A stretch of DNA of 64,000 nucleotides from assembly GCA_945879625.1 (NCBI GenBank), contig CAMCVA010000003.1, positions 1 to 64,000 of the forward strand, in the 5' to 3' direction. Position 1 is the stretch's first letter; each line of letters starts with the position of its first letter. The notes below the pieces were generated by a model, which searched no databases, had not been told where the DNA came from, and was given only the letters and a program-made list of their open reading frames with translations. The position numbers and the translations under genes were made by a program. Origin of the DNA: Flavobacterium psychrophilum (GTDB lineage: Bacteria > Bacteroidota > Bacteroidia > Flavobacteriales > Flavobacteriaceae). Of the stretch, positions 20,301-28,099 are shown piece by piece.

Positions 20301-20391
20301 GTTCATGCGTATAAATCGCAGATTTTTGGGCCCACACTAAGGTGTTTTGAGCCAGTAAAAACAAAAGCAATAAGGGAATGATTTTTCGCAT
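17374..20391 (-). CDS. Large periplasmic TPR-repeat protein
   Basis: This 1005-residue protein starts with a signal peptide (1-21, ending LVWAQ). The rest is almost wholly made of tetratricopeptide repeats of about 34-36 residues, for example ELARFYFEKGYCLFVSGAKK and AYYHLGESYLKLDQKPQALN. The repeats run from about residue 30 to 990. Such proteins act as scaffolds; here the likely partner is the outer-membrane barrel encoded immediately downstream. Function is not known. A TAnnTTTG box lies 21 bases before the start. Confidence 0.85.
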   Translation of the reverse strand: MRKIIPLLLLFLLAQNTLVWAQKSAIYTHELDDFTRAVELYKNKQYASAQLLFDQVKRETSTPAVQADCAYFAAHCAIRLSQPNADLLMEQFVRDYPSSSKQNQAYFEVAQYFFESGAYAPALLWIQRVDESNLSYDELARFYFEKGYCLFVSGAKKEAAGYFTKGVNSKEYGTQSKYYLGYMAYDNEDFTQANAYFKELATEEKYKEKLSYYQAEMQFKQGAFQAAIDLALSALPNATAVEKSQLHKIAGESYFNLKQYDLALPHLKEYRGKKGKWNNTDFYQLGYTYYKQQDYANAIAQFNKIIDSKDAVAQNAYYHLGESYLKLDQKPQALNAFKNASELIYDLKIQEDAYLNYARLSYDIGNSYQAVPDVLQQFISKYPNSASVGEVQTLLVDSYVTSKNYQGALLLLEKNTGFGTKEVYQKVTFYCGLQQYTDGDFQEAKRLFEKSIATGISPVYAARATFWKAEIEFVTDNFQEALLSFKQFESFLEAKTVPEYKNSAYHLAYVYFKLKEYEQAATYFQNYVAVAKDDKVRLIDAYLRLADCRFVTAKYWPAMDAYNKVMEFKGLDADYAAYQKAISYGFVSKNDRKIEELAKFVLAYTKSQYRDDVYFELGNTYVTEKKTDLALKAYEQLIAEYPSSSYASKALLRQGLVYYNAEKDAQALLKFKKIAADYPRSAEALEAVSTARLIYVDNGKVDAYASWVKTLDFVEITDADLDNDTYESAEKQYLQNDSKQAIAALSSYVAKFPAGIHSLKANFYLAQAYFGERLTENAIPHYEFVAAKPRNEYTEQALARLGEIYIKKSDAVVAAIATLKRLEAEADFPQNVVFAQSNLMKIYYEQKDYPNAVIYAEKVLANPKMDSSVKSDAQIIVARSAFEVNDEAKARVAYAKLLSLAKGELAAEALYYDAYFKHKDGQYEASNLAIQQYTKAYSGYKYFGAKALVVMAKNFYALKDSFQATYILESIAKNFVAFPEVVQEAEKELAAIKSAESQTNSSIKN

Positions 20392-20412
20392 AGCAACTGG
20401 AGGTTAAAGTCT

Positions 20413-20420
20413 CAAATGTA
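20413..20420 (-). promoter_or_regulatory. -7 box for the TPR/barrel operon
   Basis: The minus strand reads TACATTTG, a full match to TAnnTTTG, 21 bases before the start of the TPR gene. No matching -33 TTG is seen. Confidence 0.45.
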
Positions 20421-20515
20421 TTCTATTCTATACCCTATAACGAGTTGGGCCTTCCTTTTATTATGAACATTTTTTTTAACAATAAAAGGAATAAAATGAG
20501 TCGACAAAATTTATT

Positions 20516-20545
20516 TTGAAACCCGACGTTTAGGTAGTACTTTTA
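20516..20545 (+). promoter_or_regulatory. Putative promoter for ftsE
   Basis: TTG at 20516-20518 and TACTTTTA at 20538-20545 are separated by 19 bases. The -7 element has one mismatch to TAnnTTTG. The distance to the start codon is 22 bases. Confidence 0.45.
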
Positions 20546-20567
20546 CCCGGTAATCAAAACTACAACT

Positions 20568-21251
20568 ATGTCAAATTCAGTCTTAAGCCTTCAGGATGTA
20601 TGCATCTACCAAGAACAAAAAGTTATTTTGAGTGAGGTGAATCTCACGGTAAATCACGGAGAGTTCATTTACATCATCGGAAAAACCGGATCTGGAAAAA
20701 GTAGTTTAATGAAAACGCTTTATGCCGATTTACCACTCACCGAAGGCCAAGGCAGTATTGTATCGTATGATTTGCGCAACATCAAAGAAGATGACATTCC
20801 CTATTTGCGCAGAAAAATAGGCATTGTTTTTCAGGATTTTAAATTGTTGCCCGACCGGAGCATCAAAGAAAACATGCTGTTTGTGCTCAAAGCAACTGGC
20901 TGGACCTCAGAACCCGAAATGTTGGAAAAAATTGACGAAGTGTTGGCTAAAGTTGATTTGAATGCAATCGCCAACAAAATGCCGCACCAATTGTCGGGTG
21001 GAGAACAACAGCGTGTAGCCATTGCTCGTGCTTTGTTAAACGATCCCGAATTGATTTTGGCCGACGAACCCACCGGAAACTTAGATCCGCAAACCAGCGT
21101 AGAAGTGCTAGACGTGTTGCGCAAAATAAACGCCAACGGAAAAACCATCATCATGGCCACACACGATTATGCACTTTTAATGAAATTCCCGTCGAAAACA
21201 CTGAAATGTGAAGACCAAAAAATATTTGAAGTAGTTCAGAAAAGCGTTTAA
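20568..21251 (+). CDS. ftsE: Cell-division ATP-binding protein FtsE
   Basis: This 227-residue ABC ATPase matches FtsE, which works with the membrane protein FtsX at the division site to control peptidoglycan hydrolases. Walker A is GKTGSGKS (38-45), the signature is LSGGEQQR (142-149) and Walker B is LADEPTG (164-170). The Q-loop appears in VFQDFKLLPDRS. No ftsX lies next to it: the upstream gene is divergent and the downstream gene is convergent, so this is a single-gene unit. Assignment to FtsE rather than another small ABC ATPase rests on length and overall pattern. Confidence 0.85.
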   Translation: MSNSVLSLQDVCIYQEQKVILSEVNLTVNHGEFIYIIGKTGSGKSSLMKTLYADLPLTEGQGSIVSYDLRNIKEDDIPYLRRKIGIVFQDFKLLPDRSIKENMLFVLKATGWTSEPEMLEKIDEVLAKVDLNAIANKMPHQLSGGEQQRVAIARALLNDPELILADEPTGNLDPQTSVEVLDVLRKINANGKTIIMATHDYALLMKFPSKTLKCEDQKIFEVVQKSV

Positions 21252-21252
21252 C

Positions 21253-22500
21253 TCAACGCTTTTTTTGTAGCCAATTTCCACAAAAATAGGCTGCCAAAAT
21301 TAATGCCAGCGGATAAATCACCAGATGAAATCGATCGCCTTGGCTACACGAAACCCCCGATAAAACAACGGTATACAACAAAACTACACTGGTCATGACT
21401 GCTGTTTTTCCGGCGTGCTTGTATCGAACAATTGTATACAGGGCCAAAATCAATCCAATGCTGGTAAAAAATCGGTTTTGCCATTTAGAAACCGAAAACA
21501 ACACCGATTTAGTGACCGAAAATGAAGGCCCTTGGTTGCGGTTTTCGCAATCTTGAATATACGGACTGCCCGAAATGGTATTGTCCCATACGTTAGAGCA
21601 ATACGCTTTGAAAAGATTTAGGGTATTGTGGGTGAGTTGCTGTTTTAAATCGGCGGCGGCAATCACTTTGCGTTCGGGCAAGGAAAACTGATGCAAATAG
21701 GCGGCGCGTTCGTTATTGATTTGATGATACGGAACACCTTCTTGGTAGCAAACCGCTTTGGTGCACAAATAGTTGTGGTAGGTGATTCCGTCAATATAAC
21801 TCAAGGTGGCATTTCCAAATTGGGCTTTCATCCCTGTGAGTTGGACAGCAATGAGTCCCAAGCTGCCATAAATTAACCAAGAAACCCTTGCTTTTCGCTG
21901 ATTATAAATGATTTTGATGCAATATAAAAGTACCCCAATTGCCAAAAATTTGGAACCTGGTTTCACCAACATCGAAAACAACAACACGCTCAAACTCATG
22001 GCCAAAAAGGCATATTTTTGGGTGTTTTGGTAACGTAGCCAACCGTACACAAATACAAGCAGTAAACACGTATAGATATTTTCGGTAAGCAAATGAAAGC
22101 AAATAGTCGCTGGCCCCACGCAAAGCAAATACAACAATCCGGCATAAAAAGCCCATTTCTGATTCAGGATTGAACGGACAATGGCATAAATTAAAAGTGC
22201 CGAAATCAACCAACACGCTACATTCACATAAAAACTCCAACCAAAAATCGCAGTGCCATTAGCCCCAAACAAATAGGGCAAACCGCTGAAAAACGCCATG
22301 CCAATCGGACGGTAGTAATGGCCCCGTAGCTTTACAAATAAATCGGTAGCGGCATCAAAATAACTGAAGGAATCCGGGTAAATAAAAGTCTGATCGGAAA
22401 GTTGAAGCAGCACATTGAGCAGCGCAATCCAGGCAATTCCAAGAGCAATTATCAAAACGGGAAAGCGGTACTTGGAAATAAAATTGATCAGGTGGTTCAT
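21253..22500 (-). CDS. Multispanning membrane protein, GT-C glycosyltransferase-like
   Basis: This 415-residue protein has about ten to eleven hydrophobic helices. A first-loop motif (YPDSFSYFDAA, from about residue 41) has the acidic residues typical of GT-C transferases, which use lipid-linked sugars on the periplasmic side. A large hydrophilic loop lies at about 235-320. It heads a glycan cluster and is divergent from a dolichol-phosphate-sugar-synthase-like GT2, which would make a suitable lipid-linked donor; that link is inference. Its stop is separated by a single base from that of convergent ftsE. No specific family name can be given. Confidence 0.6.
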   Translation of the reverse strand: MNHLINFISKYRFPVLIIALGIAWIALLNVLLQLSDQTFIYPDSFSYFDAATDLFVKLRGHYYRPIGMAFFSGLPYLFGANGTAIFGWSFYVNVACWLISALLIYAIVRSILNQKWAFYAGLLYLLCVGPATICFHLLTENIYTCLLLVFVYGWLRYQNTQKYAFLAMSLSVLLFSMLVKPGSKFLAIGVLLYCIKIIYNQRKARVSWLIYGSLGLIAVQLTGMKAQFGNATLSYIDGITYHNYLCTKAVCYQEGVPYHQINNERAAYLHQFSLPERKVIAAADLKQQLTHNTLNLFKAYCSNVWDNTISGSPYIQDCENRNQGPSFSVTKSVLFSVSKWQNRFFTSIGLILALYTIVRYKHAGKTAVMTSVVLLYTVVLSGVSCSQGDRFHLVIYPLALILAAYFCGNWLQKKR

Positions 22501-22505
22501 GCAAA

Positions 22506-22513
22506 CAAATGTA
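22506..22513 (-). promoter_or_regulatory. TAnnTTTG box 5 bases before the GT-C-like gene
   Basis: The minus strand reads TACATTTG, ending five bases before the ATG at 22500. Transcription from it would begin at or next to the start codon, giving a leaderless mRNA. No -33 TTG is visible. Confidence 0.4.
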
Positions 22514-22522
22514 TCAATTTAA

Positions 22523-22552
22523 TTGATTTTTGAAAATAGAACAGTAGTTTTG
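22523..22552 (+). promoter_or_regulatory. Promoter for the DPM1-like glycosyltransferase
   Basis: TTG (22523-22525), a spacer of 19, and TAGTTTTG (22545-22552) match the Bacteroidetes consensus in full. The box ends 17 bases before the ATG at 22570 and overlaps the in-frame GTG at 22552, which therefore cannot be the translation start. Confidence 0.75.
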
Positions 22553-22569
22553 TGACCAAGCCTATTGCA

Positions 22570-23295
22570 ATGAACACAACAACATTTACCACGCTTTCCA
22601 TTATTATTCCCGTGTATAACGAGGGACCTACGGTGCATCTCATCCTCGATAAAGTCACGGCAGTAGTGCTTCCCGAGGGTATTCAAAAAGAAATTTTAGT
22701 CGTCAACGACTGCTCGACTGATGATACCGAAGCAGCCATTGCGCGGTACCAGGCAGCTCATCCTGAACAGCAACTTCAGTATGTTGCCCACGCAATAAAC
22801 AAAGGAAAAGGGGCGGCCATTCACACCGGTATAAGCTTGGCAACTGGTCAATATACCTTAATTCAAGATGCCGATTTAGAATACGATCCCGAAGAATACA
22901 CTATCCTACTAAAACCCGTCCTGGATGGTTTTGCCGATGTAGTTTACGGTTCTCGTTTTATGGGAGGCAATGCGCACCGGGTGTTGTTTTTTTGGCACAC
23001 AATTGGCAATAAATTCCTCACGATTTTATCAAATGTGTTTACCAATTTGAATTTAACCGACATGGAAACCTGCTACAAATTGTTTAATACGGAAATGCTA
23101 AAATCACTTCAGTTAAAAGAAAAACGCTTTGGTTTTGAACCCGAAGTCACGGCCAAAATTGCAAAGATTAAAAAGGTTCGCATTTATGAGGTGGGCATTT
23201 CCTACTACGGCCGCACCTATGAGGAAGGAAAAAAAATCAATTGGAAAGATGGCTTTCGCGCCATTTACTGCATTATTCGCTACGGCTGTTGCTAA
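22570..23295 (+). CDS. Family 2 glycosyltransferase, polyprenyl-phosphate sugar synthase-like
   Basis: This 241-residue cytoplasmic-face enzyme has the GT-A fold signature of DPM1-type transferases, which move a sugar from a nucleotide donor to a polyprenyl phosphate. LSIIIPVYNEG begins the nucleotide-binding part, VVNDCSTDDT follows, and the metal-binding DADLEYDPEEY is the DxD region. GSRFMGG and ETCYKLFNTE are also typical. It lacks the C-terminal membrane helices of ArnC/GtrB-like members. The in-frame GTG at 22552 lies inside the promoter, so the ATG at 22570 is chosen. Its stop abuts that of the next, convergent gene. Confidence 0.85.
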   Translation: MNTTTFTTLSIIIPVYNEGPTVHLILDKVTAVVLPEGIQKEILVVNDCSTDDTEAAIARYQAAHPEQQLQYVAHAINKGKGAAIHTGISLATGQYTLIQDADLEYDPEEYTILLKPVLDGFADVVYGSRFMGGNAHRVLFFWHTIGNKFLTILSNVFTNLNLTDMETCYKLFNTEMLKSLQLKEKRFGFEPEVTAKIAKIKKVRIYEVGISYYGRTYEEGKKINWKDGFRAIYCIIRYGCC

Positions 23296-24423
23296 TTAAT
23301 CTGCCAGGAAATCTATAATTTTTTGAGCGTTTTTTTCATCCGACAAAAGGGTTTCGGCTACTTGTTGGCGCTGCTCTTGAATTTCGGGCGTGAAATCAAC
23401 AAAACGTAATTCTTCAATAGCCGATTTAAATTCTTCTGGTGTCGAAGCTACGGTACACAAAGCCAAAATTTGTGGATCATCAACCATGTTTTTATTTATG
23501 AGGCAATGCCTGCTTTTAAACAACGAATTGATGGTTTTGAGTTTGGTCCCCGATTGCTGAAACGACAACATCACATTTACCTGGGCCGAGGCCAATAAAG
23601 TATCCAACTGATTTTGTGTGTTTAGGGCTACGTAGGTTATTGATGGTATACCTTTTATTAGTTTATTTACATAGCCCGCGGCTTTGCTAGATGCAATAAC
23701 CAAATGATAATTGGGAATTTGGGCAAAGACATCAACCAAAAAAGCAACGGCTTTTCGGTTGTCAGACATGCGCAAATCGCCGTGGTAAAAAGCAAAATCA
23801 CCAAAATCGGTAAGTTTTGAAAAACGGGAATTGCCATGAAAAACGGGGACATATTCCCCATTGCCAAACTGTTTTTGTATATAGGCCTGTTCGAAAAGCG
23901 ACAAGGTAAACACGCGATCAAACTTTGCCAAAACGGCTTGGTAGTCGGCATACTTTTTGGCTTCTCGTTGGAATAAGATTTTTTTAAAAAACCGGGTTTC
24001 ACTTTGTGCTAAACCGCTGTAATAATTGGACTCGATGTTGTGCAAGCGCAGCATTTTTTTTCGGTTGGGAAAGGCATGTTGCTGCAACACAAAACTCGAC
24101 TGCAGTCCTTCGCACAAAATTGGCGCGTCAATCGCCTCTAAATTTTGGACTAATTTTTTGCTGTACCGGCTCACCACCGAAAAGGGAAAGCGCGAAAACA
24201 ACTTGAAGAATTTAAATCGGCGCGGATACACATAAACAGCTTCGCATAGCGTATGCAAGGCGGTTAGGTCTGGTTCTTTTTCGTCGATAAAACAATGAAA
24301 ATGGACTTTAGTCCCCAGTGCATGTAAGGCTTTTACTTTGTAGTACACATCAATTACGCCCCCGTAAACAGGCGGATACGGATTTTGAAAACAAATGATA
24401 TGCAAGGTTTGAATGGCTTTCAT
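23296..24423 (-). CDS. Glycosyltransferase, GT4/GT-B-like
   Basis: This 375-residue protein begins with a beta strand and a GG loop (LHIICFQNPYPPVYGGVIDV) typical of GT-B transferases that act on nucleotide sugars. The C-terminal half has FYHGDLRMSDNRKAVAFL and NVMLSFQQSGTKLK, in place of the more usual E-x7-E region. Sugar and acceptor are unknown. A TTG at 24432 could extend it by three codons but lies in a TAnnTTTG box, so the ATG at 24423 is preferred. It converges on the previous gene with no intervening bases and is divergent from the GT2 gene at 24494. Confidence 0.75.
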   Translation of the reverse strand: MKAIQTLHIICFQNPYPPVYGGVIDVYYKVKALHALGTKVHFHCFIDEKEPDLTALHTLCEAVYVYPRRFKFFKLFSRFPFSVVSRYSKKLVQNLEAIDAPILCEGLQSSFVLQQHAFPNRKKMLRLHNIESNYYSGLAQSETRFFKKILFQREAKKYADYQAVLAKFDRVFTLSLFEQAYIQKQFGNGEYVPVFHGNSRFSKLTDFGDFAFYHGDLRMSDNRKAVAFLVDVFAQIPNYHLVIASSKAAGYVNKLIKGIPSITYVALNTQNQLDTLLASAQVNVMLSFQQSGTKLKTINSLFKSRHCLINKNMVDDPQILALCTVASTPEEFKSAIEELRFVDFTPEIQEQRQQVAETLLSDEKNAQKIIDFLAD

Positions 24424-24429
24424 AGGCTG

Positions 24430-24437
24430 CAAAAATA
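24430..24437 (-). promoter_or_regulatory. TAnnTTTG box 6 bases before the GT-B gene
   Basis: The minus strand reads TATTTTTG, a full -7 match ending six bases before the ATG at 24423. This is another candidate leaderless start. No good -33 element is seen. Confidence 0.4.
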
Positions 24438-24443
24438 ATATAT

Positions 24444-24477
24444 TTGAACAAAGGAAAGGACGAAACGAGTATATTTG
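24444..24477 (+). promoter_or_regulatory. Putative promoter for the GT2 gene
   Basis: TTG (24444-24446) and TATATTTG (24470-24477) are 23 bases apart, at the long end of the usual range. The box ends 16 bases before the start codon at 24494. Confidence 0.5.
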
Positions 24478-24493
24478 GGCTTTAATCTTTTAG

Positions 24494-25420
24494 ATGGCTT
24501 TTTTTTCTGTAATCATTCCGGTATACAACAAAGAACGTTTCCTTGAAAAAACGATCAATAGTGTGTTGAATCAATCGTTTACCAACTTTGAGTTGCTGCT
24601 CATCAACGACGGATCTACCGATAACAGCCTAGCCCTACTCAATCAATATACCGACAAACGCATACGGCTCATTAGCCAAACCAACCAAGGCGTATCGGCT
24701 GCTCGAAACCTAGGAATTCAAGAAGCCAAGGCTCCGTACCTCGCTTTTTTGGATGCCGATGATTTGTGGGAATCAGATCACTTGGAAACCATGCACAACT
24801 ACTGCATACAATTTCCTGACGAATCCCTTTTTAATACGGCCAAATGTATCGATACGGGCCATCAGCAAATTCCAGCACACTATGCATTTCCTAAAACAGC
24901 CGATTTTGAATTGGTTAATTTTTTTGAAGCCAGCGGCATCGAACCAGTCCTTTGGACCTCGAGTGTAGTAATTAAAAAAACAGCTTTGGAACAAGTGGGC
25001 GTTTTTGATGCTGGAATCAAAAGCGGGCAAGACTTGGATTTATGGATCCGATTGGGCCTGCAATTTCCGGTGGTGTTCATTTGGCATAGCACGGCACGTT
25101 ATACGTATGATGCCCAAAGCTTATCCAAACAAACGGATTTGACGCCCAAAAAAATGAATTTTTCAACCTATGCCGAATGGGAAATAAAAAATCCTGCCTT
25201 AAAACGCTATTTGGATTGGAATCGCTATTCCTTGGGAATCAAATCAAAATTACGCGGCGATTGGGCGTATTACCAAGAAATGAAAAAGGGAATTGCGTTT
25301 GAAAATTTGTCCATCAAAAAACGCGTCTTGTTTGCGCTTCCAGCTTGGTTTTTGCGCGGATTAGTTAGATTACAACCGCTTTTGATTGCCTTAGGATTGC
25401 GCCGCACTTTGTTTAAATAA
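24494..25420 (+). CDS. Family 2 glycosyltransferase
   Basis: This 308-residue GT-A enzyme begins FFSVIIPVYNKERFLEKT, followed by LLINDGSTDNS and FLDADDLWESDH, where DAD is the metal-binding DxD region. GQDLDLWIRLG is the usual acceptor-side motif. The last 40 residues are basic and hydrophobic and may sit against the membrane. It probably adds a sugar during surface polysaccharide synthesis. Its last 30 bases overlap the 3' end of the convergent ketoisomerase gene. Confidence 0.87.
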   Translation: MAFFSVIIPVYNKERFLEKTINSVLNQSFTNFELLLINDGSTDNSLALLNQYTDKRIRLISQTNQGVSAARNLGIQEAKAPYLAFLDADDLWESDHLETMHNYCIQFPDESLFNTAKCIDTGHQQIPAHYAFPKTADFELVNFFEASGIEPVLWTSSVVIKKTALEQVGVFDAGIKSGQDLDLWIRLGLQFPVVFIWHSTARYTYDAQSLSKQTDLTPKKMNFSTYAEWEIKNPALKRYLDWNRYSLGIKSKLRGDWAYYQEMKKGIAFENLSIKKRVLFALPAWFLRGLVRLQPLLIALGLRRTLFK

Positions 25421-25813
25421 CTCAAATTCGGCATAGGTTCGAATGTAATCAGCTTCGTCAAATTCACCAGAGGCCAAAACCAAACAAACGGATCCCGACG
25501 AAAAACTGTGCAATTCGCGCCAAATTCCGGTGGGAATTAACAAACCCGTATTGGGCAACGACAATCGAACCGTTTTTTCATCCTGACCATCCTTCAATAA
25601 CACTTCAAAACTGCCACTCAAAGCAATTAATACTTCTGATTGATGAATGTGGGCATGTCCTCCTCGCGCTGCACCGCTGGGTACATCATACAAATAATAT
25701 ACGCGTTTGAGCGCAAAAGGCACCGTATTTCCCTCTACCACCGAAAGATTGCCTCGGGTATCGTGAATTTTGGGGATATCGAGCAGTTGAACCTGATTAA
25801 TCGTGTTTTTCAT
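25391..25813 (-). CDS. FdtA/WxcM-type sugar 3,4-ketoisomerase (cupin)
   Basis: This 140-residue single-domain cupin matches the FdtA/QdtA/WxcM C-terminal family, which isomerises dTDP-4-keto-6-deoxyglucose on the way to 3-amino sugars. The catalytic histidines lie in ARGGHAHIHQSE (H53 and H55). LKRVYYLYDVP and LLIPTGIWRELHSF are family marks. No partner aminotransferase, acetyltransferase or rmlA/rmlB is in this window, so the full pathway would need genes elsewhere. It overlaps the upstream GT4 gene by 17 bases (translational coupling) and the convergent GT2 gene by 30 bases. Confidence 0.85.
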   Translation of the reverse strand: MKNTINQVQLLDIPKIHDTRGNLSVVEGNTVPFALKRVYYLYDVPSGAARGGHAHIHQSEVLIALSGSFEVLLKDGQDEKTVRLSLPNTGLLIPTGIWRELHSFSSGSVCLVLASGEFDEADYIRTYAEFELFKQSAAQS

Positions 25814-26897
25814 AACTAGTTTGTAACAAGTTGTTCCAAGCTGAACAGATGGAATCCAAAGATAAATGTTCTATGCTTTTTTGGGCATTCTTTTTGCAAT
25901 TTTCATACAAAGCCTCATTTGTGTTGAGCTCATGCAGTGCATCGGCCAAGGCTTGCACGTTGTGATTGGGTACTAAAATTCCGTTTTCGCCCGATTGAAT
26001 TAATTCGGAGGGTCCAGACAGGCAATCAACCGAAACAACTGGAACGCCTAGAGCCAAAGATTCTACGATGGACATTGGAAAGCCCTCATAATGACTCGTT
26101 AGTACGGTAAATTTGGCTTGTTGTATCACAGCAAATGGTTCAGATTGAAAAGGCAAAATCTCAACAAAGTTGGTGAGCTGTAATTGATTTATTTGCTCCA
26201 AAATAAATGCAGCATCGGGTCCGTCGCCCATGATTTTGAGTTGAACCCCGGCATCAGTAAGTCCTGATTTTTTGTAGGACTGAAGCAATAAACTGAAATT
26301 TTTAACGCTATTGTCTAAGCGCCCAAAAAACAAAATATAGGGTTTCTCGGTTGTAGAGTCTGCAGGCATTTTTGCGGGTAACTCGGGAATGCTGTTGTTG
26401 ATGGTTTGCACCTTTTTAAATCCATACTTGCGCTTAATTTCTTTTGCAATCGCTAGGGAAACGCCTACAAATTGGGTGTTTTTGGAATATAATAAATGAG
26501 CCAAGCGGGGCGATTTTGGCAAATAGTTTTCGAGTTTGAAACTGTGTATCAAGTAGATTAATCGACGATTTTGGTAAACCCAACTGTAGATTACTTCTTT
26601 CCAAAAAACGGGGCGCGTTCGGTTGTCAATCACGAGGGAAATCTGTTGAGATTGGAGGTACTGTTTGAGCTTGATGGCCTTGTATATTCTGCGCAGCCAA
26701 CCGCGTTGTTTAACTTCAATTCCCAAATTGTACAACTGGCCTGCATAGGCGTAATCAATGGCGTTGTTGATGCTAATCAGATGGACTTCAACTCCCAACT
26801 GGCTGAACATTACACTCAAGTTGGCGGCCACGCGTTCGGCACCACCCTGCGCTAAGCTGGTGGTTACGATTGCTATTTTCTGAGGGGCAGAGGCCAT
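25797..26897 (-). CDS. Family 4 glycosyltransferase
   Basis: This 366-residue GT-B enzyme starts with KIAIVTTSLAQGGAERVA, the phosphate-binding GGAER motif of GT4. The C-terminal donor domain has YILFFGRLDNSVKNFSLLL and the retaining-transferase EX7E region in SHYEGFPMSIVESLALG. It probably extends a surface glycan; donor and acceptor are unknown. It is first in a two-gene unit with the ketoisomerase. Its promoter region is shared with the divergent gene at 26939. Confidence 0.88.
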   Translation of the reverse strand: MASAPQKIAIVTTSLAQGGAERVAANLSVMFSQLGVEVHLISINNAIDYAYAGQLYNLGIEVKQRGWLRRIYKAIKLKQYLQSQQISLVIDNRTRPVFWKEVIYSWVYQNRRLIYLIHSFKLENYLPKSPRLAHLLYSKNTQFVGVSLAIAKEIKRKYGFKKVQTINNSIPELPAKMPADSTTEKPYILFFGRLDNSVKNFSLLLQSYKKSGLTDAGVQLKIMGDGPDAAFILEQINQLQLTNFVEILPFQSEPFAVIQQAKFTVLTSHYEGFPMSIVESLALGVPVVSVDCLSGPSELIQSGENGILVPNHNVQALADALHELNTNEALYENCKKNAQKSIEHLSLDSICSAWNNLLQTSYEKHD

Positions 26898-26914
26898 TGT
26901 TGGGGATTTGTAAA

Positions 26915-26931
26915 TATATTTGCCAAATATA
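26915..26931. promoter_or_regulatory. Face-to-face divergent -7 boxes
   Basis: TATATTTG (plus, 26915-26922), one C, and CAAATATA (26924-26931; TATATTTG on the minus strand) make a 17-base perfect inverted repeat. Each half is a full TAnnTTTG box aimed at a neighbouring glycosyltransferase: 16 bases from the plus start and 26 from the minus start. Good -33 elements are not evident. Confidence 0.5.
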
Positions 26932-26938
26932 CTAATAT

Positions 26939-28099
26939 ATGAACATCTTACTCATTGGCGAATACAGCAGGCTGCACAATTCCTTGAAGGAAGGCCTTCA
27001 GTCGTTGGGACACACCGTCGTTCACTTGGGTTTTCAGGACGGATTTAAACACTATCCGGTTGAATTGGCACTCGAGAAAAAATGGGACCAAGGTTGGCGC
27101 AAGAAATGCAAGGTTGCGCTGTTCAAACTCAGCGGATTTGACATCAGTTCGCACCTCACCTATCGGCAATTTGTAAAGCTGCAGTCGCAATGCCAGGACT
27201 TTGATGTGGTGCAACTCATTAACGAAAACAGTTTTTATTGCCAACCCAAAACCGAACAAAAGATTCTTTCGTACCTCTTTGCCCACAACAAAAAAGTGTT
27301 TCTGTTGAGTTGTGGCGATGATTTTATCAACGTGCACTATTGCTTTGCAAATCCAAGCTATAAATCGGCAGCACAACCCTATTTGGCAGGAAAAATAAGC
27401 GACAAAGCCTTTACTGGCGTTTTGAAATTTAGACAACAAAGCTTCAAAAAATTGCACGACTATTTGTACCAACACATCCAGGGCGTAATCGCTACCGACA
27501 TGGACTATCACCTTCCTTTGCTAGGGCATTCAAGGTATTTAGGTTTACACCCCAATCCGGTAAATGTAGACCAACTAGATTTTCAGCCGTTGGCCATGCA
27601 GGATAAAATAGTCATCTTCATGGGAATCAACACCCTGAGCTATTACAAAAAAGGATTGGATGCATTTGAAACTGCATTAGCAATCATCGAACAAAAATAC
27701 CCCGAGCAGGTGGAAATTTGTGTAACCACCAATTTGCCCTACGCCGAATACATTACGCAATATAACAAGGCCCATATTATTCTGGATCAGGCCTATGCGC
27801 ACGACCAAGGCTACAATGCCCTAGAAGCGATGGCCAAAGGAAAAGTAGTTTTTACGGGTGCCGAACACGAATTTCTACAGTATTATCAACTCACCGAAGC
27901 AGTCAATTGCAACGCAACAGCCAATGTAGATCAACTTGTAGAAGCCATTTCTTATCTAATTGAACATCCTGCCGAACTAGTGGCTATTGGGGAACGGGCG
28001 AGAAAATTCATCGAAAAAGAACACCACTACCAGCAAATCGCTGGGCGCTATTTAGCCACTTGGCAGAATACAACTCGCAACTTATTCGTAGGGAACTAA
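26939..28099 (+). CDS. Glycosyltransferase-like protein
   Basis: This 386-residue protein has a GT-B-like beginning (MNILLIGEYSRLHNSLKEGL) and a C-terminal donor-type half with DKIVIFMGINTLSYYKKG, ILDQAYAHDQGYNALEAMAKG and VFTGAEHEFLQYY. The region between is less conserved. It fits glycosyltransferases of capsule and O-antigen clusters, but the exact family is uncertain. Its 3' end overlaps the convergent outer-membrane-protein gene by 18 bases. Confidence 0.7.
   Translation: MNILLIGEYSRLHNSLKEGLQSLGHTVVHLGFQDGFKHYPVELALEKKWDQGWRKKCKVALFKLSGFDISSHLTYRQFVKLQSQCQDFDVVQLINENSFYCQPKTEQKILSYLFAHNKKVFLLSCGDDFINVHYCFANPSYKSAAQPYLAGKISDKAFTGVLKFRQQSFKKLHDYLYQHIQGVIATDMDYHLPLLGHSRYLGLHPNPVNVDQLDFQPLAMQDKIVIFMGINTLSYYKKGLDAFETALAIIEQKYPEQVEICVTTNLPYAEYITQYNKAHIILDQAYAHDQGYNALEAMAKGKVVFTGAEHEFLQYYQLTEAVNCNATANVDQLVEAISYLIEHPAELVAIGERARKFIEKEHHYQQIAGRYLATWQNTTRNLFVGN

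Noticed and set aside
22552..22569. GTG start for the DPM1-like glycosyltransferase
   Set aside because: It overlaps the last base of a full -7 element, upstream of any transcription start.
26948..27511. Minus-strand open frame of 187 codons
   Set aside because: Fully antisense to the glycosyltransferase at 26939-28099, which has clear motifs and codon use.
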